Both the position numbers and the translations under genes were made by a program. From Stygiobacter sp. RIFOXYC2_FULL_38_25 (GTDB lineage: Bacteria; Bacteroidota; Ignavibacteria; Ignavibacteriales; Melioribacteraceae): a stretch of DNA of 64,000 nucleotides. The notes under the pieces were generated by a model. It had not been told where the DNA came from and did not search any database. It saw only the letters and a program-made list of their open reading frames with translations. The stretch is taken from contig MHAZ01000004.1 in the NCBI GenBank assembly GCA_001803165.1, forward strand, positions 141,241 to 205,240, read 5' to 3'. This document shows positions 9,301 to 16,878 of this stretch, one piece after another; the stretch's first letter is position 1; every line of letters starts with the position of its first letter.

Positions 9301-10306
9301 AATTTTTCTTGGAATAAAAATTCTTAGTGCGCATCAATGCTCTATAATCTTTATTGTATTCCCAGAAATCAGTCGGTCTTGCGTAGAACAAGACATAATC
9401 AGCAGCGTCAAATTTGCCATCTTCTTCGCCAATAATTTTGATTGCGTTTTCAATCAATCCCTTATTGTTTGTTTTGCTTAAATCTTCCGGAAGAGGCGCA
9501 CCGCCATAACCGTAAATTTTTATTGTCCTGGGATCAAGAGCGTTAACATCTACGCCCAAATTTTGTAGAAAAGTTCTATCAATTTTGTAAATGCCTTCTT
9601 CGTTGGTTTCGAAGCGGAACCAGGTGCCATCAGCTAAAACTGAGTTTGAAACTTTCTGCAATCTGCTTTGCTGCTGCACTCCCCAATTCTTAGCAACCGG
9701 CCAATTAACAATTAATGAACTAAGAGTTACATCATTCACAAGTGTTTTGCCTGTAGAGGAAGAAGCGAGGTTAACTCTAAAAACTATTTTGTTGTAAATT
9801 TTTATCTGATTGGAGGCTGCATCAAATTGAACCGGGTAAACTTTGATGGTCTGTACCGGAAGATTCCTTACCAAACCGAAATCGCCAAAAGCTACCAAAT
9901 CTGTTTCAGCTGCTTTGTAGTAATCGGGGCTAACGTTGTAAACAAACTGATTACCGGAACTATCTCTAATCAAGGTTGGATTTGGAATGTAACGACCGTT
10001 AAGTTTAGTAAAGCTTGTTGATATAATTTGGATTGTGTTTCCGGTTTCCGCCTGCACTCCAATATTTAGCTGCTTTACAAGCAGTTGGGGCACACCGGCT
10101 TTCCACCCATTTTCGTTGCTCGTGCCGGAAATATCAAGTCTAACAAATGATAAACCATTCTGACTGATACTGACAGTGTCTTTAATAATCGGTCGGTACT
10201 CAAGAATGATTGATCCGGCATCTGAGGAAAGTACTTTTAAATCTTGGGCTTGTAATGCAAGATTTAAAACAAAAAAGAGAAACATTATTGAGAATTTGGT
10301 TTTCAT
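6344..10306 (-). CDS. porU: Type IX secretion sortase PorU (C25 gingipain family)
   Basis: This 1320-residue protein has a signal peptide ending ALQAQ. An N-terminal beta-rich region leads to the C25 caspase-like domain, about residues 600-1000 (SELIVIAPKELKTQAERYIKYR, then YVLLFGDGTYDY). The catalytic dyad is visible as H836 in NYIGHGSPELW and C870 in TAATCDFGKYDDP. The C-terminus has a FlgD/T9SS-like fold (YPNPMTSNTTFTF, WDGRDEDGNQIANGTYLYKL). In T9SS, PorU removes the C-terminal signal of cargo and attaches the protein to the cell surface. The length is a little above that of Porphyromonas PorU. It is the first gene of the operon with porV. The pairing of an intact dyad with adjacent porV makes this call secure. 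Confidence 0.93.
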   Translation of the reverse strand: MKTKFSIMFLFFVLNLALQAQDLKVLSSDAGSIILEYRPIIKDTVSISQNGLSFVRLDISGTSNENGWKAGVPQLLVKQLNIGVQAETGNTIQIISTSFTKLNGRYIPNPTLIRDSSGNQFVYNVSPDYYKAAETDLVAFGDFGLVRNLPVQTIKVYPVQFDAASNQIKIYNKIVFRVNLASSSTGKTLVNDVTLSSLIVNWPVAKNWGVQQQSRLQKVSNSVLADGTWFRFETNEEGIYKIDRTFLQNLGVDVNALDPRTIKIYGYGGAPLPEDLSKTNNKGLIENAIKIIGEEDGKFDAADYVLFYARPTDFWEYNKDYRALMRTKNFYSKKNYYWLTFGNTTGKRIADKASLNVSNSFPQTFTRAFKSYEKDSLNIGESGREYFGEQLDANLKSRTFINSLNGWVLNTPVEYIVRVAHTSITSTKYKIEETGNQIYSNTIWQIDTHYDYGIADLAQAVYRGGLADERSVLKISLVDPTASTKLYLDYIVISYNKSLRAFSDNLTIFSKDTTAVIDYTLTNFSNSAIQIFDVTDFSNVKLISNSVISGGQARFQASETKGNVSKYYAFTSSVYKTPTNAAKVENSNIRGTIGGSELIVIAPKELKTQAERYIKYRTTDSPNKMSAQVFYVDEIFNEFSGGVFDPMAVRDFIKFAYDNWQQKPAYVLLFGDGTYDYLNTMKNNINFVPTYQTQESLSQISAYTSDDYFVRVSGIDLKSDLAVGRICAQSAKDADIVIDKIISYETVQSKGDWRNSVTLIADDGPAGIGSDDGSLHTSQSENLSNQILPKYLFQDKIYLVAYPTMYVGNGRRKPDVNKAILNSINGGTLILNYIGHGSPELWAHENVFEKATSIPQLKNPNYFFLTAATCDFGKYDDPVEQSSTETMMNMKDAGSILTFTASRIVFSQYNATLNDSLYTNLFRLKDANNLPLRVGKAYFLTKQFMVERENDEKFHLFGDPTIRLNLPILPVSIDSVNSKAAGSQVQVSALSNVKIKGSVRNEEGKINPLNGEVVLTVYDSERSIYFQEMGYSVKQQGGLIFKGRASVSDGRFETEFVVPKDISYENRNGKIVAYVSNSTTDGVGYSGNIVVGGTNQNQPNDNKGPEIEIFFDDTNFESSYLVNPNFTLIAKLKDQTGLNTTGTGIGHKLEAVLNDDAANTYDLTNNFVGDLNSGGKSGLAKYTFNSMAQGDYKIKVKAWDVFNNFSFQEAAFTVVSADKGIVIRDVVNYPNPMTSNTTFTFQHNYSSAFNTKIKIYTVAGRLIKTIEESDLLEKFVKIDWDGRDEDGNQIANGTYLYKLIVESADGSFKDNILGKLAVIK

Positions 10307-10498
10307 AACGCTTTAGAGTTATTTAAAAAATTTTCCAAAAAAGTGAATTTCAAAAGCGGTAAACAAATTCTCTATACTATCTCTCCAAATTTCTGAGCAA
10401 AATTTATACAAGATAGGCTGATAATGTCAAGACAATAAAAGAGTTTTCGTTCTGGGGGTTATTAATTGCATTATCGGCAAATGAAAAGAGCTAAATAC

Positions 10499-10537
10499 AT
10501 CTCCCTGCCCCTAAGCATAACCTGGGGAAAGGGAGAT
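10499..10537 (-). terminator. Hairpin downstream of the Rieske gene
   Basis: The outer arms ATCTCCCT and AGGGAGAT and the inner arms CCCCT and AGGGG or TGGGG form a long hairpin 15 nt beyond the Rieske stop codon. The following U-run is weak, so this may be a 3' stabilising or Rho-type element rather than a strong intrinsic terminator. Confidence 0.45.
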
Positions 10538-10551
10538 TGCTTTAGTCTTTT

Positions 10552-10980
10552 CTAGCTGAACACTCTTAAATTATTTCCTTCGAGTGTTGTTTTGTACTTG
10601 GTTAAAGCTTGTGCCGCCGGACCATTAATTACTTTTCCGTCACTAGAAAAGTTGGAACCGTGATTATTACAATGAAATCTTGCTGAAGCTTGTTCATAAA
10701 CCAGAGTGAAACCTTCGTGTGTACATGCCGCGGAGACAGCACTAAAATCTGTTGAGCTAATGCGTGCAACTATTACTCCGCTTTTCACTAAAAAGCCACC
10801 TACATTTTTAAGAGATTGATTAGCGGATTGCGTTAGGTCTAGGGTAAAATCAACGCCCTGAGGAGCTTGCGGCGCGGCTGGGTTACCGCCGGAATCATAC
10901 CCGCAGCTTGCTAAAAAGCATGCTGTACAGACAACAATACTTCCTTTACCTACTGTCGTTAAAAATTCCTTTCGGTCCAT
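10552..10980 (-). CDS. Rieske [2Fe-2S] lipoprotein
   Basis: This 142-residue protein has a Tat-like start (DRKEFLTTVG, with RK rather than RR) that runs into a lipobox LASC with C26 as the lipidated cysteine, so it is probably anchored in a membrane. The Rieske cluster ligands are C86-T-H88 and C104-N-N-H107. The rest is a compact Rieske domain with no fused catalytic domain. No cytochrome b gene is adjacent, so it may be a stand-alone electron carrier such as those linked to arsenite oxidase or quinol enzymes, rather than part of a visible bc complex. The partner is unknown. Confidence 0.88.
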   Translation of the reverse strand: MDRKEFLTTVGKGSIVVCTACFLASCGYDSGGNPAAPQAPQGVDFTLDLTQSANQSLKNVGGFLVKSGVIVARISSTDFSAVSAACTHEGFTLVYEQASARFHCNNHGSNFSSDGKVINGPAAQALTKYKTTLEGNNLRVFS

Positions 10981-11146
10981 ATATTTTTTTCACCTTCATT
11001 TTTAGTTGGTAAACATGTGAAGAAAATAGCGACCTAATGTCTTTAATGCAATACTATATTTGCCCCATCAAGCCGGAATAAAAAAATAATATTCGTTTAC
11101 GTCAGCTAAACTTGGTTTTGCCCTTGTATTTCAGTTCGCCTGTTTG

Positions 11147-11467
11147 TTAGAACGTTACTACACGGTCAGCCCAAACCACAACATTTACACAATCAACCAT
11201 TGTTGAAATTGGGCAGGCTTCCGTTTCCGACAGATTGCGGGATTTTAGGCAAGTACCGCAAGCGAGAATTTCACCACCTTCAGCGACATATAATTTCATT
11301 TGAGCATCAACATTGTATTTCTCATGGGTTAAACCTTCACATTCTACTGCTTCGCCCATTAAAAATACTTTTACTTCGTGTCCCTCCTTCTTCGCGGTAG
11401 TTGCAAATCTAAAAGCATTCCAGGCTTTTTCATATTCTTTTGTTTCTAATATTATTCCAATCTTCAT
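11147..11467 (-). CDS. DsrE/DsrF-like family protein
   Basis: This 106-residue protein matches the small DsrE-like fold: MKIGIILETKEYEKAWNAFRFATTAKKEGHEVKVFLMGEAVE, then a cysteine-containing segment ILACGTCLKSRNL and a C-terminal DCVNVVVWADRVVTF strand. Proteins of this family carry sulfur on conserved cysteines or serve as small redox or scaffold proteins. The CGTC motif is a candidate active site. It stands alone between the Rieske and GH16 genes, so no sulfur-relay partners (DsrF, DsrH, TusE) are visible. Confidence 0.8.
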   Translation of the reverse strand: MKIGIILETKEYEKAWNAFRFATTAKKEGHEVKVFLMGEAVECEGLTHEKYNVDAQMKLYVAEGGEILACGTCLKSRNLSETEACPISTMVDCVNVVVWADRVVTF

Positions 11468-11495
11468 GATCTAACCTTATTTAAATTCGATATAA

Positions 11496-12554
11496 TTATT
11501 TCATCAACATTAACTTTTTTGATCTTATTACTCCGCCGGCATTCAGAACAGCTAAATAAACACCGGAAGTTAATTCAGAGCTGAGGATTGAAAATTGAGA
11601 ATTATATGTTCCAGCCGGTTTGTATTCATCTACCAATGTTTTGAATTCATTACCGAGTGTATCGTAAATTTTTAGAGTTACGTGACTCTCTTTTGCGAGT
11701 TCATAGCCGATTGTTGTTTCAGGATTAAATGGATTTGGATAATTCTGAATAAGATTGAACTCGTTAGGAATTATTCCGGTCTTTTCAACATCCGTTGCTA
11801 ATTCGTAAACACGCACATAATCAACATTCATTGTAATTGGGAATTGCATAGTACCATCCGGATTACCTGGCCATTTACCTCCAATTGCAAGATTTAAAAG
11901 AATAAAATGAGGAAGATGAAATTCTTCTGTTCCGTTAATGCTGTTTACAATATAAAAAGTAAAAAATGGTTTTGAATCTATAAACCATTTTATCTGAGCA
12001 GCATCCCATTCAATTGCATAAAGATGATATTGAGAAGGATCAAAAGTTGTTGTAGTACCTTTGGAATCGTATGTACCATCAGTCTTGGCATAGTGAACTG
12101 TTCCGTTTACTACGGTTAGATTGTTAACGTGTTCCATAATATCAATCTCGCCGCACTTAGGCCAGCCAACAGAAGTAATGTTTTCTCCCAACGTCCAGAA
12201 TGCAGGCCAGGAACCTTGTCCCATAGGAATTTTAATGTATGCTTCAATTCTTCCATACTTAAAACTTTTCTTGCCCTGAGTTTTCATTCTTGCAGATGTA
12301 TAGCTTTTTCCGCCGTATGATTCTTGCAGCGCAGTTATTACAAGTTCTCCGTTTACAATCTTGGCGTTCTCCGGTCTGCTTGTATAGTATTCAAGTTCAT
12401 TATTACCCCAGCCATTGTTATTGCCGGTTTCAAATGTCCAGTTGGAGGTGTTTATGCTTGGTCCATTAAACTCATCCGACCAAATTAATTTCCAGCTTTG
12501 CGCATTGGTAACAACAAAAGTTAAAAAGAGTAAAACTAAGAATCGTATTTTCAT
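11496..12554 (-). CDS. Secreted GH16 glycoside hydrolase with T9SS sorting domain
   Basis: The 352-residue protein starts with a signal peptide (to about residue 19, VVTNAQ). The GH16 domain covers about residues 20-258. WSDEFNG is the usual start of laminarinase-like members, and the catalytic EIDIME motif gives E136 as nucleophile, D138, and E141 as acid/base. WPAFWTLGE, LLNLAIGGKWPGNPDG and MNVDYVRVYE fit beta-1,3-glucanase or laminarinase relatives. The C-terminus (NYPNPFNPETTIGYEL through GVYLAVLNAGGVIRSKKLMLMK) is a T9SS type A sorting domain, so the enzyme should be exported through the PorU/PorV system encoded nearby. Substrate is inferred as beta-1,3- or mixed glucan. Confidence 0.9.
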   Translation of the reverse strand: MKIRFLVLLFLTFVVTNAQSWKLIWSDEFNGPSINTSNWTFETGNNNGWGNNELEYYTSRPENAKIVNGELVITALQESYGGKSYTSARMKTQGKKSFKYGRIEAYIKIPMGQGSWPAFWTLGENITSVGWPKCGEIDIMEHVNNLTVVNGTVHYAKTDGTYDSKGTTTTFDPSQYHLYAIEWDAAQIKWFIDSKPFFTFYIVNSINGTEEFHLPHFILLNLAIGGKWPGNPDGTMQFPITMNVDYVRVYELATDVEKTGIIPNEFNLIQNYPNPFNPETTIGYELAKESHVTLKIYDTLGNEFKTLVDEYKPAGTYNSQFSILSSELTSGVYLAVLNAGGVIRSKKLMLMK

Positions 12555-12629
12555 TTATAATTCCTTTATTAAATATTATTACAAAATTTTCGGAAGCAAA
12601 ATAAGCAAAGGGAGAGCAACAATTACTAC

Positions 12630-12659
12630 AAAAAAAAGAGTGACCGACAGCCACTCACT
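12630..12659 (-). terminator. Intrinsic terminator after the ferredoxin-nth-HD operon
   Basis: On the minus strand a hairpin with arms GAGTG and CACTC, with GGC/GTC pairs inside, is followed by a run of eight T residues. It lies 28 nt beyond the stop of the HD-domain gene. Confidence 0.75.
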
Positions 12660-12687
12660 TTGAATTTCATTAACAAGAAAATAAATA

Positions 12688-13257
12688 TTACAATCCAAGT
12701 AATTCTTTGTTTTTCTTCATAGCATTGATACAAAACTCAATGTGTTCGTTAAGAGGAACGCCAAGTTCTTCTGCGCCTTTGGTAATATCTTCACGGTTTA
12801 CAGCTCTGGCAAAAGCTTTGTCTTTCATTTTCTTCAACACAGATTTCACTTCAACTTCTTCTACACTTCTGCTTGGTCGAACGTAAGCCACAGCAGTTAT
12901 AAATCCGGCAAGTTCATCGCAAGCAAATAAAGTTTTCATCAATTTAGTTTCTCGCGGAATGTTAGAGTAATCCGCGTGAGACATAATTGATTTTCGGAAC
13001 TCATCATCAAAACCTTTCTCTGCAAGAATTTCATTTCCCTTGTTAGGATGCTCTTCAGCAGTTGGATACATCTCGTAATCAAAATCGTGAAGCAACGCAA
13101 CGTTGCCCCAATACTCAACATCCTCGCCAAATTTTTCAGCGTAAGCGCGCACGCAAGTTTCAACTGCATAAGCATGCTTTAGCAAGCTATCACTTTTTGT
13201 GTACTCTTTTAATATTGATAAACAAAATTCCCGGTTTCGCATAAAGTCGCTGCTCAT
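12688..13257 (-). CDS. HD-domain (HDIG-type) phosphohydrolase
   Basis: This 189-residue protein has an N-terminal helical stretch, then HAYAVETCVRAYAEKFGEDVEYWGNVALLHDFDYEMYP, which contains the metal-binding HD pair, and later histidines in EEHPNKGNEIL and MSHADYS. These are the features of small HD/HDIG hydrolases, usually phosphohydrolases of nucleotides or related substrates. The start codon overlaps the nth stop as ATGA, so the two are translationally coupled. The substrate cannot be told from the sequence. Confidence 0.85.
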   Translation of the reverse strand: MSSDFMRNREFCLSILKEYTKSDSLLKHAYAVETCVRAYAEKFGEDVEYWGNVALLHDFDYEMYPTAEEHPNKGNEILAEKGFDDEFRKSIMSHADYSNIPRETKLMKTLFACDELAGFITAVAYVRPSRSVEEVEVKSVLKKMKDKAFARAVNREDITKGAEELGVPLNEHIEFCINAMKKNKELLGL

Positions 13258-13916
13258 TTTTTCCCTTTCATATTTGATTGCGGATTAAACGATGGACAAA
13301 GTTTAGCAATTACACACTCATGGCACTGCGGATGACGGGCGAAGCAAACTTCCCTTCCGTGAGTTGCAAGCCAGTGAGATGAATTTACCCAATAGCTTTC
13401 CGGCAAAAGTTCTTTAAGCCGGAATTCAATTTTTGTTTGATCTTTAGAATCTATAAAGCCAAGTAAGTTTGATAAACGAATTACATGAGTATCAACTGCA
13501 ATTGCGGGAATGCCGAATGCGTTGCCGGCTACTACGGAAGCAGTTTTTCTTCCTACACCCGGCAGTTTAACGAGTTCATCAAAATCTTTTGGAACTTTGC
13601 CATTGTAGTTTTCGATCAATGATTTACAGCAGCCTTGTATATTTTTAGCTTTCATCCGGTAAAAGCCGGTAGAGAAAATATCTTTCTCCAATTCTTCTTG
13701 AGCAACAGAAATGTAATCTTGCGGTTTCTTGTATTTCTTGAAGAGAGTTTCTGTAACAATATTCACGCGTGCGTCTGTACACTGAGCTGATAAGATTGTA
13801 GCAATCAAAAGTTGAAACGCTGTGGTGTATTCCAGCGCCGGATGAACTTCTGGATAAACAGTTGCGAGTTTATCAAACACTTTTTTAGCGAATGCTTTTT
13901 CTTGTTTCTCTGCCAT
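13254..13916 (-). CDS. nth: Endonuclease III
   Basis: This DNA glycosylase/AP lyase acts on oxidised pyrimidines in base excision repair. The protein has the helix-hairpin-helix LPGVGRKTASVV with the catalytic lysine, the catalytic aspartate in VDTHVIRLSN, and a C-terminal 4Fe-4S cluster motif C-x6-C-x2-C-x5-C in CFARHPQCHECVIAKLC. Length (about 220) is typical. A GTG at 13919 is in frame, but the ATG at 13916 overlaps the upstream TGA as TGATG and is the more likely start. It is the middle gene of a three-gene operon (ferredoxin, nth, HD), coupled at both ends. Confidence 0.95.
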   Translation of the reverse strand: MAEKQEKAFAKKVFDKLATVYPEVHPALEYTTAFQLLIATILSAQCTDARVNIVTETLFKKYKKPQDYISVAQEELEKDIFSTGFYRMKAKNIQGCCKSLIENYNGKVPKDFDELVKLPGVGRKTASVVAGNAFGIPAIAVDTHVIRLSNLLGFIDSKDQTKIEFRLKELLPESYWVNSSHWLATHGREVCFARHPQCHECVIAKLCPSFNPQSNMKGKK

Positions 13917-14242
13917 CACAGAAACTTTTTGTCTTTTAGAATTAGTCTTTCAACCGGTTTGCCATTAATAATATGCTCTTGAATAATTTCTTCCACATCT
14001 TCGGGCTTAATGCCACCGTACCAAACTTGTTCAGGATAAACAACAGCTGAACATCCGAAGGCGCAAGCATCAAGGCAGCCTGTCCCGTTAGCCCTTACCG
14101 TTGTGTTGAGCCCAAGTTCTTTTATTCTTTTCTTAAACTGATCTCGAACTTCTTTTGAACCTTTAGAAGCGCAGCATCCGCGCGGGTCATCTTCGCGCCG
14201 TTCGTTTTCGCAAATGAATATATGTTTTGTATAACGTGCCAT
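13916..14242 (-). CDS. Thioredoxin-like [2Fe-2S] ferredoxin
   Basis: This 108-residue protein begins KHIFICENERREDDPRGCCASKG and later has GTGCLDACAFGCSAVVYPEQVWYGG. The cysteine pattern and the VWYGG turn are those of small thioredoxin-fold [2Fe-2S] ferredoxins (related to the Aquifex type and NuoE C-terminus). It probably acts as a soluble electron carrier. It is the first gene of an operon with nth, with its stop codon overlapping the nth start. A link between this carrier and the iron-sulfur enzyme endonuclease III is possible but not shown by the sequence. Confidence 0.88.
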   Translation of the reverse strand: MARYTKHIFICENERREDDPRGCCASKGSKEVRDQFKKRIKELGLNTTVRANGTGCLDACAFGCSAVVYPEQVWYGGIKPEDVEEIIQEHIINGKPVERLILKDKKFL

Positions 14243-14303
14243 TTTCTTCTCGCCTCAACCAAGAACATCAAAAAGTATTTATTGCAACTGCTCCAAACAT
14301 AAT

Positions 14304-14330
14304 AAACCCCGGCGTTTTTTGCCGGGGTTT
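14304..14330 (-). terminator. Strong intrinsic terminator
   Basis: A perfect ten-base-pair stem, AAACCCCGGC with GCCGGGGTTT around a seven-base loop, lies 34 nt beyond the stop of the minus-strand propeller gene and is followed by TATTA. Confidence 0.75.
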
Positions 14331-14363
14331 ATTAACTAGTTTCTTGAACCTTACACCTTGAAG

Positions 14364-15647
14364 CTACTTTAGCAGCAACATTTTCTTCGTTTCAAAAAAA
14401 TTACCGCTGCGGAGCTGGTAGAAGTAAACACCGCTAGGTAGAGACGCCATATATGGCGTCTTTACGTTAAATGTAACTTTGTAAGCCCCAGCTTGTTTGT
14501 ATTCATCTACAAGTGTCGCAACTTCCCTTCCGAGCAGATCATAAACTTTTAGTATTACGTGTTGTAAAGTCGAGGCATGCCTCGTCTCTACGGGAATTGT
14601 GTAGCTAATAGTAGTTTCCGGATTAAACGGGTTGGGGAAGTTTTGGGATAAGACAAAATCATTTGGGAAACTTGAAAGACTATTTTTTACATCTGTTAAG
14701 ATTACTCCATTTTCATTGTATACAGCTATTCCGCCCCCGTAATTAATCCATTTATTTGAATATTTGTCTATTAATATATCATTAACAAAACTAAAATTCC
14801 CAATTACTTGGCTACCACTTGGTGCCATTGCTTTCACTAGACCGTAGTAATAAATTCCGTACCAGTTTGTTGTATCTTCAAACGCCAATGCAGTTAAAAG
14901 GCCATAATTTTCTCTTTGTCCAATTATTTCATAATTAGATGAATCCACTAAGCGGTGTAGGTTATAATAAAAATTCCATGAATCTCCAATCACACGATAA
15001 ATACTTGACGCTATTAATTTATTATTCTTCTTGTCAATGTAAAGTTTATCAATACCCCAATTATTATCTCTATCCCAGCCCCAGTTTTTTAGTATGTTAT
15101 TCTCATACGAATAAACTTGTGATTGAGTATTAAACCATATTTGATTATCTACCGAATAGAGCGATAATATTTCACTGTTTAGTTTTGCTTTCTCAGTAAA
15201 ACCGTTCCCATCGAATTTTACTAAAGAGTAGAAATTATTTATTAACCATTTGTTGCCGTTACTATCAATTACAAGATGCTTCGATACCGCAGGAATGTTC
15301 CCGTATATTTTGTCATTATAATGATGCCAACGATTACCATCATATTTAGAAATACAACTGTCAATTATCCAAACATTATTATTTACATCTATAGAAATTG
15401 AGGTAATAGAATTTGAAATAAGACCATTCGCTTTGTTATAGATATTCCATGTCTTGCCATCAAATTTTGACAAACCCGTATCTGTTCCTATCCATATACA
15501 ATTGGTAGAATCTATTGCAATACATTGTATTTTGTAAGAAGGTAAAGGTGAGTTTAATTTATTGTAATAAATCAGTTTTTCAAGTTTCTGACCATTTGCA
15601 GTTATTACAAATAACAGTATCATTAGAAATGTAAGTGCGGCTTTCAT
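14364..15647 (-). CDS. Secreted two-component-regulator-propeller-like protein with T9SS domain
   Basis: The 427-residue protein has a signal peptide (to about residue 19, TANGQ) and repeats of the Reg_prop type, such as IAIDSTNCIWIGTDTGLSKFDGKTWNIYNKANGL and ISIDVNNNVWIID, about one every 45 residues, so it forms a propeller. The C-terminus (NFPNPFNPETTISYTIP, KVYDLLGREVATLVDEYKQAGAYKV, SGVYFYQLRSGNFFETKKMLLLK) is a T9SS sorting domain. Two palindromic repeat elements lie inside the coding sequence of this domain and add the segments around ETRHASTLQ and KTPYMAS. No kinase domain is present, so it is a secreted binding or structural protein rather than a sensor kinase. Function unknown. Confidence 0.8.
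   Translation of the reverse strand: MKAALTFLMILLFVITANGQKLEKLIYYNKLNSPLPSYKIQCIAIDSTNCIWIGTDTGLSKFDGKTWNIYNKANGLISNSITSISIDVNNNVWIIDSCISKYDGNRWHHYNDKIYGNIPAVSKHLVIDSNGNKWLINNFYSLVKFDGNGFTEKAKLNSEILSLYSVDNQIWFNTQSQVYSYENNILKNWGWDRDNNWGIDKLYIDKKNNKLIASSIYRVIGDSWNFYYNLHRLVDSSNYEIIGQRENYGLLTALAFEDTTNWYGIYYYGLVKAMAPSGSQVIGNFSFVNDILIDKYSNKWINYGGGIAVYNENGVILTDVKNSLSSFPNDFVLSQNFPNPFNPETTISYTIPVETRHASTLQHVILKVYDLLGREVATLVDEYKQAGAYKVTFNVKTPYMASLPSGVYFYQLRSGNFFETKKMLLLK
14438..14465. repeat. Palindromic GTAGAGACG element inside a coding region (copy 1)
   Basis: GTAGAGACGCCAT and ATGGCGTCTTTAC form an inverted repeat with one mismatch. It lies in frame in the sorting-domain coding sequence and shares its GTAGAGACG ends with the copies at 14564-14591 and 37491-37514. 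Confidence 0.8.
14564..14591. repeat. Palindromic GTAGAGACG element inside a coding region (copy 2)
   Basis: GTAAAGTCGAGGC and GCCTCGTCTCTAC are near-perfect inverted arms centred on GCATGC. Read on the minus strand it starts GTAGAGACGAGGC, like copy 1, and encodes ETRHASTL within the T9SS domain. Confidence 0.8.
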
Positions 15648-15784
15648 ATCTGCCCCAAGTTAGAATAACTATTTTTCCTAAGCTTAAATAAACTTCTTTT
15701 GCTCAGAGAGTCAAGCCAATTTTTGTAGAACATAAAAAAAGGGAAATCGAATTTCCCTTTTGCAAAAGCTGTTTGCAGAACTAG

Positions 15785-15858
15785 TAGCGCGTACGGGGGT
15801 CGAACCCGTGATCTCCGCCTTGAGAGGGCGGCGTCCTGGACCACTAGACGAACGCGCC
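15785..15858 (-). tRNA. tRNA-Glu (anticodon CTC)
   Basis: The minus strand folds as a 74-nt tRNA. The acceptor is GGCGCGT with ACGCGCT (G1.U72 wobble). The D-arm region reads GTCTAGTGGTCCAGGAC. The anticodon stem is CCGCC/GGCGG around CTCTCAA, giving anticodon CTC, and the T arm is ACGGG-TTCGACC-CCCGT. The discriminator base is A and no CCA is encoded. The D-arm sequence and CTC anticodon fit glutamate tRNA reading GAG. Confidence 0.93.
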
Positions 15859-15906
15859 ATAATTTTTGCAGAGTTAAATTAAGTCTGTACAACAATAATA
15901 TCAAAT

Positions 15907-16854
15907 CTATAAAGCAAACTCCGTAATAAGATTTTGGATTTCTTTCATTTCATCATCACTCAATACATATTCTGCGGCATTTATATTTTCTAAAACTTGC
16001 TCTTTCCTTCTAGCGCCAACTATTGCCGAAGTTATTGCCGGATTTTTCAGAACCCAAGCTATAGCCAAATGTCCAACGGTTTTGTTTTGTCTAGCAGCAA
16101 TTGGTTTTAGCCGTTCAACAAACTTTAGAATGTTGGAAAGTTGCGGCTCGGCAAAGAAAGGATTTTTTCTTCGCCAATCATCTTCCGCAATTTTTGCAAT
16201 ATCAAATTTGCCGGTTAACAATCCGGCTTGCATTGGACTGTAAGCAACAACGCCAATTTCATTCTGCAAACAATAAGGTAGGTTTTCAATTTCAGCATCC
16301 CGTTTTACCATACTGTAACTTGGCTGAAGTGACTGAACCGGATAAACTTTGCCGCATCGTTCCATCATAGAAACATCATAAGTGCTAACGCCAATGTATC
16401 TTGCTTTTCCCTCTTCTTTAATTCTCATCATTGTTTCCCAAGATTCTTCCGCTGGAACATTTGGATCCGGTTTATGAATCTGGTAAAGATCAACGTAATC
16501 TGTTTTCAATCTTCGCAGACTCGCTTCAATTTCACTTCTAATACTCTGCTGCTGAAGATTATTAAGAGCAGTTCCTTTTCCATCATTTACTAAGCCGCAT
16601 TTGGTAGCAATAAAAATTTTATCCCGGAATTCCTCAACTGCTTTTCCAACAACTTCTTCGGAATGACCGAAACCATAAACCGCCGCTGTGTCTATCCAAT
16701 TAATTCCATTTTCGTAAGCTGCTTTTATAGCTTCCATAGATTCGGCATCATCAACTTTCCCCCAGCCAAATTGCCAGGGTCCGCCAATTGCCCAGGCGCC
16801 AAAACCAATTACTGTAAGTTCCGGACCATCTTTGCCAAGTTTTTTTTTTTGCAT
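15907..16854 (-). CDS. Aldo/keto reductase
   Basis: This 315-residue NAD(P)H-dependent oxidoreductase shows the family TIM barrel: IDTAAVYGFGHSEEVVGKAV with the catalytic Asp and Tyr, IFIATKCGL with the catalytic Lys, DYVDLYQIHKPDP with the catalytic His, and the C-terminal cofactor segment AIVGARRKEQVLENI. It resembles the general stress YhdN/Tas-like branch. Substrate is unknown. The start codon is followed directly by an A-run on the coding strand (16840-16850 on the plus strand is eleven T), which encodes the lysines after Met-Gln and is prone to slippage. Confidence 0.92.
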   Translation of the reverse strand: MQKKKLGKDGPELTVIGFGAWAIGGPWQFGWGKVDDAESMEAIKAAYENGINWIDTAAVYGFGHSEEVVGKAVEEFRDKIFIATKCGLVNDGKGTALNNLQQQSIRSEIEASLRRLKTDYVDLYQIHKPDPNVPAEESWETMMRIKEEGKARYIGVSTYDVSMMERCGKVYPVQSLQPSYSMVKRDAEIENLPYCLQNEIGVVAYSPMQAGLLTGKFDIAKIAEDDWRRKNPFFAEPQLSNILKFVERLKPIAARQNKTVGHLAIAWVLKNPAITSAIVGARRKEQVLENINAAEYVLSDDEMKEIQNLITEFAL

Positions 16855-16878
16855 TGTGCTATTCCAGGTTAATTTTAA

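Noticed and set aside
15644..15904. 86-codon open frame on the minus strand upstream of the propeller gene
   Set aside because: It runs through the tRNA-Glu gene, and its arginine-rich stretch is the usual translation of a tRNA. It has no ribosome site or family features.
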